The notes under the pieces: model-generated | Told to the model about the DNA's origin: nothing | Database searches by the model: none | Seen by the model: only the letters and a program-made list of their open reading frames with translations | Position numbers and translations under genes: made by a program | NCBI RefSeq assembly: GCF_020509005.1 | Contig: NC_063019.1 | Coordinates: 3,906,001 to 3,970,000, forward strand | Source of the DNA: Fulvia fulva | Taxonomy: Eukaryota; Ascomycota; Dothideomycetes; Mycosphaerellales; Mycosphaerellaceae | Reading direction: 5' to 3' | Length of the DNA: 64,000 nt | Shown: positions 55,360 to 64,000 of the stretch, in pieces | Numbering within the stretch: position 1 is the stretch's first letter | Layout: the number at the start of each line of letters is the position of its first letter

Positions 55360-57453
55360 ATGTCCGACAGTCGCTTCAGTGCGCTCTCTTCAGATCCTCG
55401 CTATCGGCTACCCAGTCGCAAAGAAGCCCGCACAGCAGTCGACCCTCGATTCAAAACTCTCTTCACCGACAAGGAATTCAGCAAAAAGGCCAAAGTCGAT
55501 CGCTATGGCCGCAAGATCAAGCCTGAGACGGGCAAGAAGGACTTGGAGAGGTTGTATAGGCTAGACGAAGAGGAGAAGCCGAAGTCAATACTGAAGAAAA
55601 AAGTGGAAAGAGATGTGGTTGGCAGTTCTGATGAGAGTGAAGAAGACGAGGAAGATGGGAGCGACGAGGAGGAAGACTCGCTAAAAGAGCGCGATCCCGC
55701 TCGCGATGGCTTTTCCGAGAGTGAAAGCTCTGAAGAGGAGACATCAGACGAAGATGAAGAGGACAATGAGCTGGAGCTGGCAGAAGCGACGGCAGGCCAG
55801 GAACAGACTGAAGATATACCAATGGGAGATGTGTCGCGGAGGATTGCATGCGTGAACCTGGACTGGGACAACATACGTGCTGCAGATCTCATGGCTGTAG
55901 CTCAGAGTTTTGCGCCCACTGGTGGGAAGGTCCGCAATGTCACGATATACCCCAGCGAGTTTGGTCGAGAGCGGTTGGAACGTGAGGAGATTGAGGGACC
56001 ACCACGAGAGATTTTTGCGAGCTCGTCGTCGAAGAAGAAGAAGAGGACCGAGGAGGAGGACGAGAGCTCAGACGACGACGAGAAGATCAAGCAAAAGCTG
56101 CTCCAACAGCAAGCCAGCGAAGGTGACGAATTTGACACTGCAAAGCTGCGACAGTATCAGTTGGAGAGACTGCGCTACTACTACGCTGTCATTGAATGCG
56201 ACGGTCACGGGACGGCCAAGATGATCTACGACGCGATGGACGGCAGAGAGTATCTTTCGACCTCAAACTTTTTCGACTTGCGCTTCGTGCCAGATGATAA
56301 ATCTTTTAAAGATGACGAACCTCACGACGAATGCAACGACCTGCCGCGAGGATACAAGCCAAACGACTTCCGTACCGAGGCTTTGACACATTCCAGGGTC
56401 CGTCTGACTTGGGACGACGATGATGCCACGAGAAAGGAAGTGCAGAAGCGAGCTTTCTCGCGAGCAGAAATGGACGAGAACGATCTGCAAGCATACATTG
56501 GCTCAGATGATAGCGATGCAGACTCGACGACCTCCCGGAAGTCATCCGCCGAGGATAAGAAAGCCAAGAAGAAGGAAGCTCAGCGCGCGACAATGCGTGA
56601 AGCCCTCGGTCTGCCGGCAGAAGGTACCGCTTCATCGAAGAAGGGCAAGGATGAGCCCGTGGGCGATATGCAGATCACCTTCACCTCAGGTCTTGCAGGA
56701 AATGGCAAGGAGGGTAAAGGTGTGTTCGAGAATGAGCCCCAGGACGAAGAGTCAACACGTGAGCGATACATCCGCAAGGAGAAGGAGCGAAAGCAGAAAC
56801 GCAAGGAGCGCATGAAGGCGGGACGCAACGGCGTTGATGAGGAAGAGGAGCAGGTCGTTGAAGCTGAGGCAGGAGCCAACAGTGACGACAACGATCCATT
56901 CAACGACCCCTTCTTCAACGACCCCGAAGCCGCAAAGAAGCAAGAGAAAGCCGCCAAGAAAGCCGCCCGCCAAGCCAAGATCGATGCGAAAGCAGCCACA
57001 GACGCTGAAGCAGAAGCACGCCGCGGCGAGCTCGAGCTCCTCATGGCCGAGGAAGATGCAGACGTCCGACACTTCGACATGCGCGAGATCGAGAAGGCGC
57101 AGAAGGAAGCCAAGCGCGCAAAGCACAACAAGAAGAAGGGCAAGAAGGAAGTGGAGAAGGTGCAGGATGACTTCAAAGTCGAGACTGAAGATCCTCGTTT
57201 CAGCAAGCTGTTTGACAGCCATGAGTATGCTATTGATCCGACGAATCCGAGGTTCAAGCAGACGGAGGGGATGAAGACGTTGTTGGAGGAGGGGAGGAAG
57301 AAGAGGAAGGTGGAGGATGATGATGTTGGCGAGGCGCAGGTGTCGAAGAAGGTGAGGAAAGGGAAGGGCAGTGGTGATGTTGAGGCTGGTGGTGAGGATG
57401 TGAAGGGGCTTGTTGCGAGGTTGAAGAACAAGAATAAGAGCAAGGCGAAGTAA
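55360..57453 (+). CDS. ESF1: Pre-rRNA processing protein Esf1
   Basis: Esf1 is a nucleolar protein needed for 18S rRNA maturation in the small-subunit processome. The ATG at 55360 (CCAACATGTCC) gives 697 aa. N-terminal DPRYRLPSRK and FKTLFTDKEFSKKAKVDRYGR precede long acidic runs (residues about 85-150). The core at about residues 160-380 contains RIACVNLDWDNIRAADLMAV, IYPSEFGRERLEREE, LERLRYYYAVIECD and the domain-typical SNFFDLRFVPDD. Lys/Glu-rich helices follow. The C-terminal NUC153 motif reads DPRFSKLFDSHEYAIDPTNP near residue 610, and a basic end KNKNKSKAK closes the protein. One exon; the frame is open upstream to 55255 without homology. Confidence 0.95.
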   Translation: MSDSRFSALSSDPRYRLPSRKEARTAVDPRFKTLFTDKEFSKKAKVDRYGRKIKPETGKKDLERLYRLDEEEKPKSILKKKVERDVVGSSDESEEDEEDGSDEEEDSLKERDPARDGFSESESSEEETSDEDEEDNELELAEATAGQEQTEDIPMGDVSRRIACVNLDWDNIRAADLMAVAQSFAPTGGKVRNVTIYPSEFGRERLEREEIEGPPREIFASSSSKKKKRTEEEDESSDDDEKIKQKLLQQQASEGDEFDTAKLRQYQLERLRYYYAVIECDGHGTAKMIYDAMDGREYLSTSNFFDLRFVPDDKSFKDDEPHDECNDLPRGYKPNDFRTEALTHSRVRLTWDDDDATRKEVQKRAFSRAEMDENDLQAYIGSDDSDADSTTSRKSSAEDKKAKKKEAQRATMREALGLPAEGTASSKKGKDEPVGDMQITFTSGLAGNGKEGKGVFENEPQDEESTRERYIRKEKERKQKRKERMKAGRNGVDEEEEQVVEAEAGANSDDNDPFNDPFFNDPEAAKKQEKAAKKAARQAKIDAKAATDAEAEARRGELELLMAEEDADVRHFDMREIEKAQKEAKRAKHNKKKGKKEVEKVQDDFKVETEDPRFSKLFDSHEYAIDPTNPRFKQTEGMKTLLEEGRKKRKVEDDDVGEAQVSKKVRKGKGSGDVEAGGEDVKGLVARLKNKNKSKAK

Positions 57454-57828
57454 GCCCTTGTCCCATCAGATGCTAGCTACTCGTCTCCAGGTACAATCCG
57501 TTGTCCAGAGTTGCACCAAACGCGCGCGCATGTCTTCGTACCTTCTGGCAACTGCTCAGCACAACAGCAAACGCCAATCAAAACGACAATGGCCAGCGAA
57601 ATGCCCAAATACCATTGACAGCGCACTGTAGACCCTGCGGACAATCCACTGCGTCCGCTCTGCAATAGCTCACCCACAATTGATCACCAATGGACGACTC
57701 TATCCTGCAAAGCTGTATGCAGTACTTCAAGCGTCTCGTCTCCGTCTCCAACCTGCACGAGCAACGATAACCTCCTTCAAAGCTGCATTCGACACTACTC
57801 CCAGCTACTCGACACGATCGACGACGCC
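57454..57828. other. Intergenic
   Basis: A minus-strand frame with one hydrophobic segment (YLGISLAIVVLIGVCCC) lacks an ATG start and is not called. Nothing else was seen. Confidence 0.45.
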
Positions 57829-58820
57829 ATGCTCGAGCAATGCATGAGATTTTACAGCAAAATGCCTCGCTTCATTAACGAGGTCGCCGCCCCCCAAGGT
57901 CGACATCGACATTTCATCTGCTGCGATGACACAGCCGGCTACATGGACGTCCTCCCTCAAGAGCTCTGGGACATGATATACCACAAGGTCTTCACAGCCA
58001 AGCCGGGACTGCGATACCTGGATCAGTACGCTCAGACCCACGGTCTCGAACCAGCTCATGCTGCAAGACGACCTTACTGCCCGTCGCCCGATGGGTTTCA
58101 TCTGCTTCGCGTGGATAGGGAGTCGTCGGAGGAGTATGCGCTATCGTTCTTTGGCGGGGCAGGGACCATATTCATTGCCGATAATCTACAGGGTTCTGCT
58201 ACAGATATCTGTGTCAGCTGGTACCGGTCTCTACTTCGGGACCCCAATCATCGCGAATTGGTCCTGGACGTGCGAGCTCTCACGGTACGGAACCGTGGTC
58301 GGATGCCTTCAGCTTCCGAGCGAAACGAGTCGGCGCTGCGCGGGAGACTTCGAGAGCTGGGGATGGATCGGATCATTCATGTAGGCGATGAGGAAGGCGA
58401 GGTAAGTATATCTGGTCTCTTGGGGTAGATGACTCAACTGACTGGCCGTGGGTATAGCTGACCGGGGGCCTTGCCGACTATGCGACTCGAAGCCCTTCAT
58501 ACGTTAGACATGCTCCACCGCCATCACCGCCGCCACCACCTGCGCCGCCTGCGCTGCCGCCACCAGCACCAGGGTCAGACTCGGGGTGGGAGCCGTCACC
58601 TCCAGACCATAGCAAGTTCATGGAAGAGGCTCAGATGAACTACGCGAAAGATCAATCCCTCAAAGAAGCGCGAGCGGCTGGTATCGTGGTTGACAATGAT
58701 GATGATTTTATGCATGGTAATGAGTTCCGCCCGGAAAATTTAGCTGAGGACAACGACGATCAGAGCGATGAGGACGAGGACGATACTGGCGAAGCCGATC
58801 CAGATGAGGAATATGCATAG
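57829..58820 (+). CDS. F-box-like protein A, two exons, 311 aa
   Basis: Exon 1 is 57829-58401 and exon 2 is 58458-58820; the 56-bp intron is phase 0 (GTAAGT...TATAG). Near residue 41 is DVLPQELWDMIYHKVF, the LP.El...I motif of fungal F-box-like proteins. LRYLDQYAQ and DICVSWYRSLL follow. Exon 2 encodes a Pro-rich run with repeated PP and a strongly acidic tail (DQSDEDEDDTGEADPDEEYA). The gene is a tandem paralogue of the next one: same order of motifs, same intron site after an acidic segment, same acidic tail. Function unknown; an adaptor role is inferred from the F-box-like motif. Confidence 0.8.
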
Positions 58821-59242
58821 GACGGATTCGTGAGCTGAGGGCAATTGCTACGTTCTGGTTGTGTCAAGTTTCGCCTTGTTCAGCCCTGTGTCGCTCTCTG
58901 CATTAAAATAAACTCGTCGCTCTGAACTGAACAACAGCAACGGCAAGGCATACCTGTCTCAGAATGTATGATGGCACCTACATTGGTAGAGTCGCTGCTT
59001 CCTAACACCTGTAGATTGACCGTGCGCTGCGTTAGCTCCCACTAGCTTGTTTCGAATGGGACAAACGGGGGTGAGACATGCGGAAGGCACGAACATGTCG
59101 CCGCATATCATACTCTATGCGCTTCTAGCAACTTACACCATCTTCACCATCTGAACATTTCAACGATCGCTATCATCAGTCGCGACCCGCTCAAGAACCA
59201 TCAAAGTTGATCACTAGCTGCAGGACGCAACCACCTACCGAA
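58821..59242. other. Intergenic between tandem paralogues
   Basis: No gene. A CA-rich leader precedes the next ATG. Confidence 0.4.
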
Positions 59243-60041
59243 ATGTCCAGACCAACTCTGACAACCGCGATCCGCACCCTACCTCGAGAGCTCCAAGACA
59301 TGATCCTAGACGAAATCGTCAAACCGCCATCAGCAATCCGCTACCTTGACGAAGTGGCAGAACGCCTGGGCTACCACGACTGGCCAGCGACAAGCCCGAG
59401 ACTGCTCCTTCCTTCACCTGCACGAATGGACCGGCGTACGATCTGCCTACGCACCAGGAAGATCTTCTTCAACAGCTTCCTCGACGGAGTTTTCATCGTC
59501 CCTTACCTCAGCGGCAAATCGGTGGACTTCTGCGTGCAGTGGCTGGAGACGCTGGACAAGGAGCTGCGCTATCAGGTGAAGGATATTCGATGTGTTACGG
59601 TGGCGTCTAACGACTCGATTGCCTGGAACGATGCCTTCGAAGCTGATGCGCGTGGGAAGTTCCGCGTGCTGAGGATGGAACATGCCGTGCGGTTCGGGAG
59701 CGAAGATGAGGTGAGAGGATGAGCTTGAGACTGGGAGTGGCGAGGTGACTAACACGCAACAGATCACGGCAGACCTGGACGACTACCTGAGTCAAGCAAT
59801 ACTGGCTATAGCGACTTCTGAGCAGCAGAACGATTCAGCCAACGTCTCTGTGGCCAGCACACCTCAGCAGACCATCACAGCGCCATCTCAGCTGCATAGC
59901 CACGGCAACTTTCGTGGAGAAGGCCACATACTCGGCAAAGGCACCAAGAGCACCAGCTGGCAAGACGACGACGGGTGGAGCGAGGACGAGGAGGAAATTG
60001 GAGATTGGGATGAGGTGGATGAGGATGAAGGTGAGGCATAA
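59243..60041 (+). CDS. F-box-like protein B, two exons, 248 aa
   Basis: Exon 1 is 59243-59710 and exon 2 is 59763-60041; the 52-bp intron has donor GTGAGAGG, branch TGACTAACAC and acceptor CAACAG, phase 0. The start is MSRPTLTTAIRTLPREL (context CCGAAATGTCC). TLPRELQDMILDEIV, AIRYLDEVAERLG, SVDFCVQWLETL and RVLRMEHAVRFGSEDE align with LPQELWDMI, LRYLDQYAQ, ATDICVSWYRSLL and RIIHVGDEEGE of protein A. The tail DEEEIGDWDEVDEDEGEA is acidic. It lacks the Pro-rich run of protein A. Confidence 0.82.
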
Positions 60042-60630
60042 ACAGATGAAGCATCACTAATGGAGCCGGACGAAGGAGCTTTGGTCATCGCTTAGAGAAA
60101 GGAGTCGCTGCCATGTAGCCACGTACAACATCATTATTGCTGATACCGATGTCTGAGACTTGCGTCAACTGTTGATCGTCAGCTTTTTTGCCTGCGTTGG
60201 AGATTCGAAAGGAGAACAAACATCTGTATCATGCTCATGTTCACGTACTTCAACCCATGGTCTGTTCAGTGGAGGTTTCGAACATCATCCTATCGTATAT
60301 CGAGTCCTGGACATTCGGTCAGTAGTCTGCAGCTCATCGGTCGCGATTGAACTTACCAATGTCGCCTGCCAATGTAATCGCGCCAAAGGACACGTTCATC
60401 CTGGTGCCAATCGATCGTCCTCCATGCCTGCTTCGTCGCGTCCAGTTCCAAAAGCCCCGTCCAAGCGCCGCGCTGAATGTCAAACACTCTCCCCAACCTC
60501 AATCATCGTTCTGTCCCAATGGTCTGCTCATGGTCTGCCACTCAATGGTCTGCTCTGCCCGCTCATGTACCAAAGCCCGCGCCATGTCGCCACCAAATCC
60601 CACGACCATCGTCAACAGTCGGTCGAGGAC
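60042..60630. other. 3' flank of the BTB gene with intron-like signals
   Basis: On the minus strand a strong donor GTAAGTCC overlaps the BTB stop at 60631. A second consensus intron (GTAAGTTC...TACTGAC...TCCAG) lies near 60300-60350. A short open stretch between them reads FDIQRGAWTGLLELDATKQ. This may be an unannotated 3' exon of the BTB gene. Confidence 0.4.
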
Positions 60631-61278
60631 TTACCCGTCCAGATTGATCGTCTCCAGCTCGTGCCCCATGATCTCCATGATCGCCCTCCCGAACATGCCC
60701 TCTTCATCAGATATCGTATCGTAGGCCTCGCGGACGACCTCTGCCAGAACTGCCTTATCAGCGCCGTTCTTAGCCTCCTTCTTGAACTTGTCCGCCGCGA
60801 GACAGGTCAGGCCATAGACGGAGTATTTCTCAGCGAGTGCGAACATGCGGACGTGGAAGAGGACGGCGGGGAGATCTGCGCTTGGCTGGTCGTAGTCGAG
60901 GGCGTAGCAGAAGTAGAGCATCGCGCCAACAAGCTCCCGGTCATCCTCTTGGAGCACGATGATGCGGGAGTTCGCCTCCTGAGCATGGCGTCAGTAAGTT
61001 GTCTGTGGGAGAGGATACGCGGCGCGATGATTACGACTCACCCTGAAGCGTCCCGCGCATGCCTGGAAAAACCATTCAGATCTGGTGACCAGCACCATCT
61101 TGTGACAAGGGAAAGCGTGCCCGCCGCATGTGACGGTCACGTCGGAGAAAGCCCCAGTTTTGTAGAAGCTACCATTGTAGTCAGCATACTGTGTTTGTGC
61201 CAAAAGCTGCCAGAGCTCATACCGCAGCAGACCATTCATGGTATACTGTGTCTCAGCAGCGCGGTCAAAGTTGTCCAT
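60631..61278 (-). CDS. BTB/POZ domain protein, two exons, 194 aa
   Basis: Exon 1 is 61278-61042 and exon 2 is 60978-60631; the 63-bp intron has donor GTGAGT and acceptor CTCAG. Splicing joins FFQACAGRF to REANSRIIVLQEDD in frame. GAFSDVTVTCGGHAFPCHKM and VLVTRSEWFFQACAGRF are the start of a BTB fold; MLYFCYALDY and LAEKYSVYGLTCLAADKFKKE complete it. BTB proteins dimerise and many serve as adaptors for cullin-3 ubiquitin ligases; here this is inferred. The start at 61278 (MDNFDRAAETQY) is the first ATG. The stop TAA lies within a GTAAGT donor, so a third exon may exist. Confidence 0.83.
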
Positions 61279-62483
61279 ATCTGCTTGTGGTTGACGAGCG
61301 TGGTTGGTCTCACGGAGAGCGCGATGTAGCTGTTGCAAGTTGCAAGTCGGGGTGGCGTGGTATCAAGCTGACTGCTGTCTTGTCTGGTGAGATGGTGGCA
61401 AAGGTGTGAACAAAACAGCGCAACCTTTTTGTAGGCAAAAAAGTGGGGCAAAACGTATTGCGGCATGGAAGGCGCGCGAGTAGTAGAAGAGCAAAAGAAG
61501 AACACTCATGCAGCTCACTTGGTATGCTCGCATGCACAAGCTTGACCGACCTCACTTATCTCACCTACCTCACTACCTTGCCTCCTCACTTCCTCAAAGA
61601 ACCCGACAAAAAGAAAACCTACCACATTCTTCAACGTGATAGGACAAGAAACTCGAATATCCAACCAACAACCCTCCTAAAGTAGTGCACTGTGTCAAGG
61701 ATTCTCTCGCATCTACTCTGAATTTATACAAGTTACAATCCCGGGGGATTGAACTCGAGTCCTACTTGAGGACCAGTAACTGTTTGTTTGCGCAGATGTT
61801 GGCTGCGGGAGGTCTTTACGTTGGTAATTCTGGTTTACTTGATTGATGAATAAGCGGTGGTTGGAGTGGGATATATAGGTAGGTGCGGGAGCGGCCGAGG
61901 GGTGAGATTGTTGGAGGGGTTGCAACGGTGGCCGCCGCTTTCGTGGTGAGTAGCTGCCTGGGGTTCGTCTCGACTGGTAGGCAACGCGGCTTCTTCAGAG
62001 TCCTTCTTCAGAGTAGGTCCATGGGGATGGCACCGAGTCACGGTCACGGGTCCATGGATGTGGACATGGCATGCGATCTCTTCACGGCCACTGTAGACAG
62101 TTGGCGTTTCTGGTGCGGGCAGCAGGCAACCAAGCCTGGATATGAACGGTCACGGCACCTACAGTATCAGCAGCCAAGAATGACAGTCACTCACATGCAA
62201 CTTAAGGAGCAACTTCAAGAGCCTTCGAGGGGCAAGTCGTATTAGCATTCAACTCAAGTACAGAAAGCAATCTGGGTAGACCAACCATTTCAACACCAAC
62301 GCTCCCTAGACTCCCCGCAGTGCCCAATCTCAGTCGTGATTCATCGCCCTTCGCTCCATCCGCACGATCTCGAAGCCGCGGCTTCAGCGTCTCATCATGC
62401 TTCTGCTATGCTGTCACAAGCAGCATTTGCCCAACCACAGCACAGTGCTTCTGACTCCGCTTGTCCCCACTTCCAACCAGCAC
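61279..62483. other. Intergenic, no gene recognised
   Basis: Contains a CTCAC-rich stretch near 61555-61590. No motif-bearing frame. Confidence 0.45.
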
Positions 62484-62915
62484 CTAGTACCTATACCTCG
62501 TGGAATAGTCCTTCGGTGACACCACAAGACCCCGTCCCTTCTTCGCGCCCTTGTAAATCGTCTCAATAATATCAATCAACTCCTGCTTGTCCTCCAGCAC
62601 CCAGTTCAACTTGTTATTATTTCCCGTGCCGAAATCGCACATCATGTGCTTGTTCCTGAAGAAGAACATGAGGGTGACGGTATCGTAGAGCTCGTACATC
62701 TGCTTGAAGTCGGGCACTTGGTCGAGATCGCAGACGTAGATGACGGCGAAGTTCTTGACGCGGTCGGCGATTTTGTAGAGGACTTCGTCTTGGCGCATGC
62801 AGTCCGGGTCCCAGTCGCGGCCGAAGCGGATGACGACGAGGCGATCTTCTTCGGACATGATGGCTTGGTCGACGTGCCAGCCGGTGACGAGATGGGGGAT
62901 CACGACGGAGCCCAT
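62484..62915 (-). CDS. DIM1: U5 snRNP thioredoxin-fold protein Dim1/Dib1 (TXNL4A)
   Basis: Dim1 is a small, nearly invariant component of the U4/U6.U5 tri-snRNP in the spliceosome. The single exon encodes 143 aa, the normal length. GSVVIPHLVTGWHVDQAI, VVIRFGRDWDPDCMRQDEVL, IYVCDLDQVPDFKQMYELYD, MFFFRNKHMMCDFGTGNNNK and the YKGAKKGRGLVVSPKDYS C-terminus match the family along the full length. It is divergent to the U2A' gene across 385 bp. Confidence 0.97.
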   Translation of the reverse strand: MGSVVIPHLVTGWHVDQAIMSEEDRLVVIRFGRDWDPDCMRQDEVLYKIADRVKNFAVIYVCDLDQVPDFKQMYELYDTVTLMFFFRNKHMMCDFGTGNNNKLNWVLEDKQELIDIIETIYKGAKKGRGLVVSPKDYSTRYRY

Positions 62916-63300
62916 GGTGGTGGAGGTGGTGGGGTGTGATCGATGGTGATGTGGTGGTTGTCTTTGCGCGTGAGAGTTGGTTCGGTGTGATAATGAGTCG
63001 CTCTTTGACTGTGTGTTGAGGTTGAGGTTGTCGTGAGAAGAAAGTGTGTGTATGTAGGAAAGAAGGAGAAGTCTTGTGGAAGAAGACTCACAGGTGGTGG
63101 CAGATGGTGAAGTCGGAGCTTGTCATGCAGATTCGCCGATGAGGCTCTTTGAAGTTCAGAACCGGCTCGATGATTTCTTCTACGCCCTCGCGTGCTTCAC
63201 TACCCTGCCATATCGCTGTCGCATTACACACTACGCTGGTCCCGGTACATTCTGATCACCTTCCTGACTCTCACGCGACCAATCCCCACCTGATCACAAG
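62916..63300. promoter_or_regulatory. Bidirectional promoter of DIM1 and the U2A' gene
   Basis: The 385-bp interval lies between two divergent spliceosomal genes. It holds GGTGG/TGTGG-rich sequence on the DIM1 side. No specific site is recognised. Confidence 0.45.
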
Positions 63301-64000
63301 ATGAGGCTCACGGCAGAGCTGATCACGAATTCTCTCTCATACAACAACGCATTAAACGAGCGCGAACTCGACCTACGAGGTATGGACTGCCCAGACGATG
63401 CCCTGAGAGGGACAGATACTACACTTTGTCAAGAGCTAGTTGATTCATAGTGAACACAAGGGCACAAAATTCCTGGCGTCGAGAACTTGGGTGTCGCAAA
63501 AGTGAGTCTACCAGTCTACGGAAGGCAGTGACTGTTCTAACACTCTGGTCAGGACCAAGAATGCATCGACTTCACCGATAACAACATCTCCATGCTCGGC
63601 AACTTCCCACTATCGAACCGACTGCAGACGCTGCTATGCGCGAAGAATCGCATATCCACCATCTCCGAGAACATGTCGAAAAGCGTGCCGAACCTCCACA
63701 CGCTCGTCCTCACAGAAAACCACATCAACGAGCTGGCAGACTTGGATTCGTTGCAGGGCTTCACGAAGTTGACATATCTGAGCTTGAAGGAGAACCCAGT
63801 GGCAGAGAAAGAGGTAAGGGCAACAGAGGCAGACATGGAAGGAGCGATTGCTGATTATGTGGCAGAACTACAGATACTGGGTACTCTGGCGGTGTCCTTC
63901 AGTCCGCTTTCTTGATTTCCAGAAGGTCAAGGATGCCGAGCGGAAGAGGGCCGCCGAGCTGTTCGGCACCAAAGACGCACCTACAGAACTTGCACAACAG
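63301..64000 (+). CDS. LEA1: U2 snRNP protein A' (Lea1), partial at the window end
   Basis: Lea1/U2A' binds U2 snRNA with U2B'' through leucine-rich repeats. Exons are 63301-63379, 63461-63501, 63553-63813 and 63866 to beyond 64000; introns are 81, 51 and 52 bp. The spliced protein starts MRLTAELITNSLSYNNALNE, then RELDLRG|HKIPGVENLGVAK|DQECIDFTDNNI, the LRR block LGNFPLSNRLQTLL and NLHTLVLTENHINELADLDS, and ENYRYWVLWRCPSVRFLDFQ and KVKDAERKRAAELFGTKDAP. All parts match U2A' closely. The first 172 residues are present; the C-terminal tail lies outside the window. Confidence 0.95.

Noticed and set aside
55503..57443. Several long minus-strand ORFs rich in Ser, Pro and Leu
   Set aside because: They are antisense shadows of the Lys/Glu-rich ESF1 coding sequence.
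57477..57677. 66-codon minus-strand frame with one hydrophobic segment
   Set aside because: It lacks an ATG start and has no supporting motif.
60160..61329. Long plus-strand ORF of 389 codons
   Set aside because: It is antisense to the BTB gene and its flank, shows no domain, and the BTB exons explain the open frame.
61730..61790. tRNA-like sequence with a B-box-like GTTCAATCCC on the minus strand
   Set aside because: No matching A box, acceptor stem or anticodon arm could be drawn.

Overview
The window is filamentous ascomycete DNA, most likely Dothideomycetes (Mycosphaerellales-like); this placement is inferred, not proven. The evidence is short spliceosomal introns of about 51-81 bp with GT(A/G)AGT-type donors and CTGAC/CTAAC branch sites, fungal gene families (Zn2Cys6, fungal P450, UPF0643, ESF1, POP5, DIM1, U2A'), and repeats that carry the C-to-T mark of repeat-induced point mutation (RIP).

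Positions 1 to about 24.7 kb are a nested transposon island. Most of it has almost no CpA or TpG dinucleotides, and its reading frames are full of TAG/TAA stops, as expected after heavy RIP. The layers are: a 3' end of a Tad1/I-like LINE (1-1220); a Fot1/pogo transposase copy split by a complete Ty3/Gypsy chromovirus (1532-7804, 511-bp LTRs, target duplication ACGTC); a second Gypsy gag-pol remnant (about 8.34-10.74 kb); a second RIP-mutated LINE on the minus strand (10.74-12.28 and 17.01-18.47 kb), split by a much less mutated Copia element (12278-17007, 218-bp LTRs, target duplication GATCA); an inverted second Fot1 copy (18.84-19.96 kb); and a lightly mutated LINE (19.96-24.17 kb) whose ORF1 and ORF2 overlap in TAATG. 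The contrast in mutation load dates the layers: Copia and the last LINE arrived late.

Positions 24.7-31.8 kb are a decayed border. They hold a sugar-transporter (MFS) pseudogene with a small TIR element inside, a truncated isocitrate lyase/PEP mutase-type fragment, a lysine-rich F-box-like gene and long stretches without a gene.

Positions 31.8-64 kb are normal gene space: a Zn2Cys6 protein; a large nuclear-type protein of unknown function; a double zinc-ribbon protein built by internal exon duplication; a cytochrome P450 with a one-base frameshift; two small hypothetical genes; a 5.5-kb stretch without a convincing gene; two tandem diverged paralogues (551 and 872 aa); UPF0643; POP5 and ESF1 back to back; two tandem F-box-like paralogues; a BTB protein; and the spliceosomal genes DIM1 and U2A' back to back, the last running off the right end. 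Two divergent pairs join genes of one process: RNase P/MRP with pre-rRNA processing, and U5 with U2 snRNP. No CRISPR array, rRNA or convincing tRNA was seen.
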